DNA from: Treponema sp. UBA1798
Lineage (GTDB): Bacteria; Spirochaetota; Spirochaetia; Treponematales; Treponemataceae
Direction: 5' to 3'
NCBI GenBank assembly: GCA_002319875.1
Contig: DCFS01000325.1
Coordinates: forward strand, 1-12,763
DNA: 12,763 bases
In this document: one piece after another, positions 8,378 through 12,763 of the stretch
How the letters are laid out: each line of letters starts with the position of its first letter
How positions within the stretch are numbered: the stretch's first letter is position 1
The notes under the pieces: generated by a model
The model's input: the letters and a program-made list of their open reading frames with translations, nothing else
The model's database searches: none
What the model was told of the DNA's origin: nothing
Made by a program: the position numbers and the translations under genes

Positions 8378-8661
8378 TGTACAGAGCTGAAATAATAGCA
8401 AACCAGTCCGTACAGGAAGATATCACGGAACTGCTCGAACAGACTGTCCCTGATATCCTGTACACAATTGTCCCCCTTGTACATGGACGCGGCAAAAAAG
8501 ACCGCAAACTTGGAACAACGAGCTGGCCGGAAACCAATTTTCTGTTATTTTCATATATTGAAGATAGAAAGATCATTCTGTTTAAAGCCGTAATCGAAGC
8601 CGTCAAAAACAGATTTCCCAATGAAGGAATAAAACTTTTTCTGCTGAAATCGGAAGAATAA
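8377..8661 (+). CDS. Small PII-like, PG0541-type transporter-associated protein
   Basis: This 94-residue soluble protein has no signal peptide or membrane segment. It resembles the PG0541 family of transporter-associated proteins found downstream of RND genes, with the recognisable block HGRG (36-39), then G46 and TSWPETN (48-54). Strand-helix alternation suits a ferredoxin-like/PII-like fold, and such folds often form trimers that bind small ligands or metals. Two adjacent ATGs are possible. The one at 8377 has AGGAG (8365-8369) 7 nt upstream; the one at 8374 overlaps the pump's TGA as ATGA but has only 4 nt spacing. Either way it is translationally coupled to the pump, and it is the last operon gene before the terminator at 8747-8782. 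I infer a regulator or accessory factor of the pump. Family assignment is by motif memory. Confidence 0.72.
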   Translation: MYRAEIIANQSVQEDITELLEQTVPDILYTIVPLVHGRGKKDRKLGTTSWPETNFLLFSYIEDRKIILFKAVIEAVKNRFPNEGIKLFLLKSEE

Positions 8662-8696
8662 CCAAAACCGCCGCACGTATAAAAAACAATACTTCA

Positions 8697-8741
8697 CTGA
8701 GGCGTTTATAAAAGTCAGACTAGTTTTGAAAATGGCTCCAC
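8697..8741 (+). repeat. Dispersed intergenic hairpin repeat, copy B
   Basis: It begins CTGAGGCGTTTATAAAAG, has CAGAC in the centre (8716-8720) and continues with TTTTGAAAATGGCTCC. It matches copies A and C in the same orientation. The arms GTTTATAAAA and TTTTGAAAAT pair with a mismatch and extend through the GAGGC/GGCTCC flanks with wobbles. It lies just after the pump operon and immediately before its terminator. Confidence 0.68.
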
Positions 8742-8746
8742 TGGTA

Positions 8747-8782
8747 AAAAAGGTATACTCCAAATCCGGGGTATACCTTTTT
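8747..8782. terminator. Bidirectional intrinsic terminator
   Basis: The left arm AAAAAGGTATACTCC (8747-8761) pairs with GGGGTATACCTTTTT (8768-8782) over 15 bp with one T-G wobble and a 6-nt loop (8762-8767). The A and T runs at the two ends give a U tract in either direction. It therefore ends both the + strand pump operon (last stop 8661) and the - strand methyltransferase gene (stop at 8792). Confidence 0.93.
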
Positions 8783-8791
8783 ATTTTTGAT

Positions 8792-9760
8792 TTATTTTTT
8801 CTGACAGTGAATCCACGTCAGTTCATGCTTATTGTAATTAAGATGGACAACCCGGCTGTCCGTGATTCCGGCAAACTTCGACACAGTATTCCAGTCTGCG
8901 CTCCCCTGCATTTTTATTGTGCAGATCATGTTCCGGGTAAGACCGCTTTCAAGCCACATCTGAACCCATGCATATAAACGTTCCGGATAGCAGATAACAT
9001 CACTGAAGACCCAGTCAAAAACACCCAGATCCTGCGGCTTAAGCGTAAAAGCATCATGCGCCTGAAATGTAACAAGAGGATTCGCCATCAGTTCCGGCGC
9101 AAGCTCAGAACGGTCAACGGCAAGAACTGAAGACCCCAGACCGGTAAGTACCCAGGTCCAGCCTCCCGGGCATGCACCTGCGTCAAAGCACCGCTGCCCT
9201 TTTCCCGGAAATTCAACTCCGAACAGATAAACTGCCATGGAAAGGCTTTCCTGCAGCTTAAGATACGCCCTGCTCGGAGGACTTTCGTGATCTTCTTCAA
9301 ACTGTATACTGCCCGCAGGAATACTGCTGGAAGTAACTGCAGAAGCTATAAGCGTATTTTCATCTATAAGTGTATATAAACCGACAGGACTATGCGGTAC
9401 GGACAGTGGAAATTTTCTGATTTTCAAATTGATATATGGAAGTTTTTCCTGAATAAAACCTGCACGTCTGAACAGCTGGTACTGATAGGAAGCCCAGTTC
9501 CGCTGTATCGCTTTCAAGGCACCTGCAGCATCACTGATGGAATCGAAATGGAGCAGAAACGGATCAAGCATAGCTGTTCTGCTCCAGTAGGGAATACCGT
9601 CGGTACAATTCCAGTCAGGATAATACAACAAATCGCCATATGAAATTCTTTTTCTCCCTGAAGAATTGAAACGTTCACCGATTTCAGTTTCGAGGAAGCC
9701 GGACATTTCAGGAAAAGACAGAAAAGCAGACCCGGGAAGTTTTTCTATACGAACAGGCAT
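8792..9760 (-). CDS. RlmM-like 2'-O-ribose RNA methyltransferase (FtsJ/RrmJ-type fold)
   Basis: This 322-residue SAM-dependent methyltransferase has its Rossmann domain in the C-terminal half. The SAM-binding loop is DAGACPGGWTW (193-203). The 2'-O-methyltransferase catalytic tetrad K-D-K-E is complete: K168 in SRAYLKL, D254 in VFSDV, K283 in TIKMQG and E313 in KHELT. The N-terminal ~155 residues fit the RNA-binding region of RlmM, the enzyme that 2'-O-methylates C2498 of 23S rRNA in E. coli, though this protein is somewhat shorter than E. coli RlmM. The domain layout supports an RlmM relative; the exact target base is inferred. The ATG (9758-9760) lies inside the end of the PilZ gene with a 16-nt overlap and a poor ribosome binding site, so it is probably translated by coupling. 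Transcription ends at the shared terminator 8747-8782. Confidence 0.8.
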   Translation of the reverse strand: MPVRIEKLPGSAFLSFPEMSGFLETEIGERFNSSGRKRISYGDLLYYPDWNCTDGIPYWSRTAMLDPFLLHFDSISDAAGALKAIQRNWASYQYQLFRRAGFIQEKLPYINLKIRKFPLSVPHSPVGLYTLIDENTLIASAVTSSSIPAGSIQFEEDHESPPSRAYLKLQESLSMAVYLFGVEFPGKGQRCFDAGACPGGWTWVLTGLGSSVLAVDRSELAPELMANPLVTFQAHDAFTLKPQDLGVFDWVFSDVICYPERLYAWVQMWLESGLTRNMICTIKMQGSADWNTVSKFAGITDSRVVHLNYNKHELTWIHCQKK

Positions 9761-10188
9761 ACTCTGCCGTCCAGGATTTTTTCAGAATCTTCGGTATCAG
9801 AGTCTTCTTCATCCAGCATTTTTATATAAGCATTCAGACGGGCAGTATCAGGTGAACGCAGTACCTCAAAACCGATTTCCGTATAACCGTTGGCTTCCTG
9901 AATCCACTGCGGATGACACAGAAGAATAAAAACACCGGCATTCCGCTTACGGGAGGGACGTATTTTTAATTCGTAATCATTATCAATATCTATCTTAACG
10001 GATAACGGGAAACGTACTCTGCAGCCATGAAGGCTGATATCTTCAAGTACACCAGGAAGAAGGCTGATGTCGGGAGCATCCACACGCCCGCAGTCAGCAA
10101 ACCTCGGCAATTTCCTGCTTACTATACTCATATACTTTAGTATGCGCTTTTTAGGCCTTATCGTCAAGTCACGCTGTCCGGACATCAT
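9745..10188 (-). CDS. PilZ-domain protein (candidate c-di-GMP receptor)
   Basis: This 147-residue cytoplasmic protein is a single PilZ-like domain with a short basic N-terminus and an acidic C-terminal tail (DEEDSDTEDSE). The two c-di-GMP-binding signatures are present: RxxxR as RKLPR at residues 25-29, and DxSxxG as DISLHG at 50-55. The spacing and the beta-rich sequence after it fit the family, in which these residues hold a c-di-GMP dimer. Two ATGs are in tandem at 10188 and 10185; neither has a clear ribosome binding site, and Met20 is a further option that would keep both motifs. It is the first gene of a two-gene operon with the methyltransferase. It diverges from the Hpt/HD-GYP genes across about 42 bp, so it may sense c-di-GMP that the HD-GYP protein degrades. 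Family is likely; partner unknown. Confidence 0.8.
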   Translation of the reverse strand: MMSGQRDLTIRPKKRILKYMSIVSRKLPRFADCGRVDAPDISLLPGVLEDISLHGCRVRFPLSVKIDIDNDYELKIRPSRKRNAGVFILLCHPQWIQEANGYTEIGFEVLRSPDTARLNAYIKMLDEEDSDTEDSEKILDGRVCLFV

Positions 10189-10210
10189 AACTGCAGACAG
10201 AATCGAAAAC

Positions 10211-10239
10211 TTGATTTATTTATCCGGGCGATGTATCAT
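10211..10239 (+). promoter_or_regulatory. Candidate promoter for the Hpt/HD-GYP operon
   Basis: TTGATT (10211-10216) and TATCAT (10234-10239) are spaced by 17 nt. Transcription would start about 6-7 nt further on, at or next to the ATG at 10246. If correct, the message would be nearly leaderless and the upstream ATG at 10231 could not be used. It rests on two imperfect hexamers. Confidence 0.3.
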
Positions 10240-10596
10240 ATAAGTATGACATTCGATCAGGCTTTAATTGCGCTGAATATCAACAGGGAGGAAACTCTCC
10301 GTCGTTTTTCGGGAAATATGGAACTGATGAAGCATTTTATTCTCCAGTTCCCGCAGGACAAAACATTCGATCAGTTCCAGAAAGCCTATAAAGAAGAAAA
10401 CTGGAAAGATGTTGAAAATGCAGTACATACCCTTAAAGGAATAAGCGGAAACCTGGGATTTACCGCAATGTACGGATTGACAACAACGCTCGTTACCCAT
10501 ATCAGAGCCGGTGACTATGAAGAGGCAAAAAAGTTTGCGGCAGAACTAACCGACTGCTGTAAAAATGTTATAAAAATAATCGGGCAGATCAGTTAA
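10231..10596 (+). CDS. Stand-alone Hpt (histidine phosphotransfer) domain protein
   Basis: This is a 121-residue protein from the ATG at 10231, or 116 from the ATG at 10246, which starts MTFDQALIALNINREE. Neither start has a clear ribosome binding site. It is a single Hpt four-helix bundle whose active motif is AVHTLKG, with the phosphorylatable His at residue 66 (61 from the second start), followed by the GxxGNLGF pattern typical of the family. Hpt proteins carry phosphate between receiver domains in a phosphorelay. The N-terminal 'NINREETLRRFSGNMELMK' helix is also typical. The stop is followed after 1 nt by the response regulator's GTG, so the two are surely co-expressed and the regulator is the obvious partner. 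No hybrid histidine kinase is in the window. It diverges from the PilZ gene. Confidence 0.88.
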   Translation: MYHISMTFDQALIALNINREETLRRFSGNMELMKHFILQFPQDKTFDQFQKAYKEENWKDVENAVHTLKGISGNLGFTAMYGLTTTLVTHIRAGDYEEAKKFAAELTDCCKNVIKIIGQIS

Positions 10597-10597
10597 A

Positions 10598-11740
10598 GTG
10601 TCGCAGAATTTGCTTATGAAAGATAATCATATACCCGGAATACAAAAAAAATTACTTATCATTGACGATACTGAAGTAAACCGGGTTCTTCTGCGGGAAG
10701 CATTCTGTAAAAGCTTCAATATTCTGGAGGCGGATAACGGCATAAAAGGGCTCTCTCTTTTTAAGAAAAATGAAACACAGCTTGCGGCTATCTTCCTGGA
10801 TATTATCATGCCGGAACTGGACGGTTTCGGAGTCCTCCTGGAACTTGAAAAACATGATGTGCTGCGGCGTGTTCCTGTCTTTCTGATTACCACAGAAGCA
10901 AGTGACTCCGTGGTAGACCGTGCCTACAAGTACGGGGTTGTTGATGTTATTCCCAAGCCATTTAATATGGAAATCATCCAGCGCCGCGTCATGAATATCA
11001 TCGAACTGTACAATAACAGAAATCAGCTTGAAACGCTGTTCAATCAGCAGATGCATGTTCTGTCCGACCAGGGTTTCCGGCTTCAGGAAAATCTGTGGTC
11101 CATTATTGAAGGATTAAGTGCTACCGTGGAATCCCGCAGCGCAGAAACCGGAAACCATATTGCACGCGTTAAAAACATTACAGGGGAACTGCTGCGTTCC
11201 CTTTCGGTAAGTCACCCGGAATATAACCTTACGGAAAGTAAAATCGAACTGATTTCCCGGGCTTCTGTACTGCATGACATTGGAAAAATATCCATACCGG
11301 ATAAAATACTGAACAAACCAGCAAGCGAAGGCAGGCTGACTCCTGAAGAATTTGAAATAATGAAAACGCATACGACAAACGGATGCAAGCTGCTTGATTC
11401 CATAAAAGGAATCAAAAACAGCAGTATTTATTCTTACTGCTATGACATATGCAGAAGCCACCATGAAAAATGGGATGGCAAAGGATATCCTGACGGATTA
11501 AAGGGCAATGACATTCCTATTTCCGCCCAGGTCGTATCACTCGCGGATGTCTATGATGCGCTCATCAGTAAACGAGTCTATAAACCGGCCTTTTCACACA
11601 AGGAAGCTGTCAGAATGATAAATGACGGCGAATGCGGCATGTTCAATCCGGATCTGCTTGAAGGTTTTAACCGTACGATCGACAATATTTACGATAAGCT
11701 GTACCGGAAGGATTTTGACGGGCAAACCTTCAAAATATAA
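10598..11740 (+). CDS. Response regulator with receiver and HD-GYP c-di-GMP phosphodiesterase domains
   Basis: This 380-residue two-domain protein is RpfG-like in layout. The receiver (about 17-140) has the acidic pair D23-D24, phosphoacceptor D68 in FLDIIMP, the Thr of LITTEAS and the Lys of PKPF. A helical linker leads to the HD-GYP domain (about 170-370) with metal and catalytic residues in place: HIARV, H226-D227 in LHDIGK, the His of KTHTTNG, H288-H289, G296-Y297-P298 and the Asp of SLADVYDAL. HD-GYP enzymes hydrolyse c-di-GMP to pGpG or GMP, so phosphorylation of D68 probably tunes c-di-GMP levels. The start is GTG at 10598, 1 nt after the Hpt stop; an in-frame ATG at 10616 is a weaker option. 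Neither has a good ribosome binding site, suggesting coupled translation with Hpt. All key residues suggest an active enzyme. Confidence 0.94.
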   Translation: MSQNLLMKDNHIPGIQKKLLIIDDTEVNRVLLREAFCKSFNILEADNGIKGLSLFKKNETQLAAIFLDIIMPELDGFGVLLELEKHDVLRRVPVFLITTEASDSVVDRAYKYGVVDVIPKPFNMEIIQRRVMNIIELYNNRNQLETLFNQQMHVLSDQGFRLQENLWSIIEGLSATVESRSAETGNHIARVKNITGELLRSLSVSHPEYNLTESKIELISRASVLHDIGKISIPDKILNKPASEGRLTPEEFEIMKTHTTNGCKLLDSIKGIKNSSIYSYCYDICRSHHEKWDGKGYPDGLKGNDIPISAQVVSLADVYDALISKRVYKPAFSHKEAVRMINDGECGMFNPDLLEGFNRTIDNIYDKLYRKDFDGQTFKI

Positions 11741-11745
11741 AAGAA

Positions 11746-11789
11746 TGAGGCATTTTCACAACCCGTCTGATTTTTGAAAACGTCCCGGG
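11746..11789 (+). repeat. Dispersed intergenic hairpin repeat, copy C
   Basis: It begins TGAGGCATTTTCACAACC, has CGTCTGA in the centre (11764-11770) and ends TTTTTGAAAACGTCCCGGG. It aligns with copies A and B in the same orientation. The arms ATTTTCA and TGAAAAC pair, with wobbles further out. It lies 6 nt past the HD-GYP stop, upstream of the nitroreductase. No U tract follows directly, so it is not a canonical terminator. Confidence 0.65.
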
Positions 11790-11850
11790 TAATGGAAGAT
11801 GTTTATACCATATCTGTCACATATTTTTTTACAGGAGGTCTTGAGGTATT

Positions 11851-12375
11851 ATGAAAAAAAATGAAACAATAACATCCCTGCTTGACAGGCGCAGCTGCCG
11901 GTCTTACACGTCAGAGTCAATTGCAGCTGAAGACCTGGAAACTATTCTGAATGCAGGTCTGTATGCTCCAAACGGCATGGGAAAACAGTCCGCTGTCATG
12001 GTGGCTGTTACCAACAGGCAGATTCGTGACAGACTTTCAAAACTCAATGCGAAAGTTCTCGGTTCTGCTGCGGACCCATTTTATAATGCTCCGGTCGTCG
12101 TCGCGGTACTGGCGGACAGTGACTGCCGTACATTTATCGAAGACGGCGCCCTTGTTATGGGAAATCTGATGATTGCAGCACATTCACTTGGAATCGCGTC
12201 CTGCTGGATTCACCGTGCACGGGAAATATTCGATTCCCCGGACGGGAAAAAAATGAAAAAAGAATGGAATATTGCAGACAGCTATAAAGGAATCGGCCTG
12301 TGTATTCTCGGACATAAGGCAGATTCTATAAAAGCCCAGCCCAGAAGACAGAACCGGATCATAAACATAACATGA
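11851..12375 (+). CDS. Nitroreductase-family FMN oxidoreductase
   Basis: This 174-residue protein has a typical length for the short nitroreductase subgroup. Two Shine-Dalgarno-like stretches precede the ATG: AGGAGGT at 11833-11839, and GAGG at 11843-11846. Motifs seen are the N-terminal RRSCRSYTSESI (13-24), whose Arg and Ser residues contact the FMN phosphate in this family, APNGMGKQS (39-47), the dimer helix GALVMGNLMIAAHSLGIASCWIH (about 99-121), and GIGLCILGH (147-155) near the C-terminus. Family members use FMN and NAD(P)H to reduce nitro groups, quinones, flavins or enones, and work as dimers in the cytoplasm. The physiological substrate cannot be read from the sequence. The stop TGA overlaps the next gene's ATG as ATGA, so the two are one operon. 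The 110-bp gap before it holds repeat copy C. Confidence 0.9.
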   Translation: MKKNETITSLLDRRSCRSYTSESIAAEDLETILNAGLYAPNGMGKQSAVMVAVTNRQIRDRLSKLNAKVLGSAADPFYNAPVVVAVLADSDCRTFIEDGALVMGNLMIAAHSLGIASCWIHRAREIFDSPDGKKMKKEWNIADSYKGIGLCILGHKADSIKAQPRRQNRIINIT

Positions 12376-12763
12376 AAGACTCGTTCAGGGAAGTCCGTTG
12401 CTGCGAGCTGCATCAGAACTGGCAGGAATGTATAAAACGTGAAGTTCCGTTATATTCCCGCAATAACGATATCCGTTCGGAATTTGAACGGGATTATACA
12501 CGTGTACTGCATTGCCAGGCATACAGCAGGCTGAAACATAAAACACAGGTTTTTTTTGCCCCTCATAACGACCATATCTGTACCAGAATGGAACATGTAA
12601 GTCATGTGGCATCGGTCTCTTCTACTATAGCAAAATATCTCGGTCTTAACGATCAGCTTACATCGGCTATAGCACTGGGACACGATATCGGACACGCACC
12701 TTTCGGACACCATGGAGAAGACTGCCTTAACAGCCTGATGGAACAGAAAGAAGGTACGAATGC
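12372..12763 (+). CDS. dGTPase-like dNTP triphosphohydrolase, N-terminal part (3' end outside window)
   Basis: The frame is open from the ATG at 12372-12374, which overlaps the nitroreductase's TGA, to the window edge, giving 130 residues. It shows the N-terminal signature of deoxyguanosinetriphosphate triphosphohydrolases and relatives: an arginine-rich RDYTR-like stretch leading to 'LHCQAYSRLKHKTQVF' (46-61), RMEHV with the first metal His at H75, and ALGHDIGHAPFGHHGE (101-116) with H104-D105 as the HD pair. These enzymes cleave dNTPs to deoxynucleoside and triphosphate and act on dNTP pools. The C-terminal HD residue (a later Asp) is beyond the window. Translation is probably coupled to the nitroreductase because no clear ribosome binding site is visible. 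Family assignment is firm; nucleotide preference is unknown. Confidence 0.88.
   Translation, partial: MKDSFREVRCCELHQNWQECIKREVPLYSRNNDIRSEFERDYTRVLHCQAYSRLKHKTQVFFAPHNDHICTRMEHVSHVASVSSTIAKYLGLNDQLTSAIALGHDIGHAPFGHHGEDCLNSLMEQKEGTN

Noticed and set aside
8122..8621. Minus-strand open frames (120 and 126 codons) over the pump 3' end and the PII-like gene
   Set aside because: They overlap genes with clear family motifs on the + strand, encode Ser/Phe/Cys-rich shadow sequence, and overlap each other in different frames.
2602..11789. CRISPR array from the repeated segments
   Set aside because: The three copies are kilobases apart with genes between them, there is no regular spacing, and no cas genes are visible.
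11741..11850. Terminator after the HD-GYP gene using the T run at 11824-11830
   Set aside because: The bases before the T run form only a 4-bp ATAT palindrome, and the T run leads straight into the nitroreductase ribosome binding site.

Overview
The window reads as chromosomal DNA of a host-associated spirochaete, most likely Treponema-like. That is an inference. It rests on the efflux operon, whose order (TolC-type channel, adaptor, RND pump) and hairpin-less adaptor match the Borrelia besC-besA-besB system, on the c-di-GMP/phosphorelay genes, and on the moderately AT-rich base composition. No 16S or other decisive marker is present. No RNA genes, CRISPR array, prophage or insertion sequence were seen, and coding density is high.

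Layout. (1) 2-574, + strand: the C-terminal part of a calcineurin-like metallophosphoesterase, cut by the window edge. (2) 675-2501, - strand: a long RelA/SpoT homologue with an intact (p)ppGpp synthetase, a hydrolase domain whose key metal and catalytic residues are replaced, and no C-terminal ACT domain. (3) 2502-2801: a divergent regulatory region with promoters on both sides, a dispersed hairpin repeat, and an 11-bp inverted repeat in the predicted leader of the pump operon. (4) 2802-8661, + strand: a four-gene operon of outer-membrane channel, membrane fusion protein, RND pump and a small PII-like protein of the PG0541 type. Its junctions are tight or overlapping. (5) 8747-8782: a strong symmetrical terminator that serves the pump operon and the convergent operon beyond it. 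(6) 10188-8792, - strand: a PilZ protein overlapping an RlmM-like 2'-O-ribose RNA methyltransferase. (7) 10231-11740, + strand, divergent from PilZ: a stand-alone Hpt phosphotransfer protein, then a receiver/HD-GYP response regulator 1 nt after its stop. (8) 11851-12763, + strand: a nitroreductase-family protein whose stop codon overlaps the start of a dGTPase-like HD hydrolase that runs off the window.

Functional themes. Nucleotide signalling recurs: (p)ppGpp synthesis (Rel), c-di-GMP breakdown and sensing (HD-GYP and PilZ on either side of a 42-bp divergent gap), and dNTP hydrolysis (dGTPase-like). The pump operon should form one tripartite export complex with a small soluble accessory protein. 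No histidine kinase lies next to the Hpt/HD-GYP pair, so its input must come from elsewhere in the genome.

The least explained features are four. A roughly 45-bp imperfect inverted repeat occurs three times, always intergenic and always in the same orientation. The pump leader carries a long-armed inverted repeat. The Rel protein combines a dead hydrolase with the RxKD synthetase signature of bifunctional enzymes. The PII-like gene is translationally coupled to the pump.
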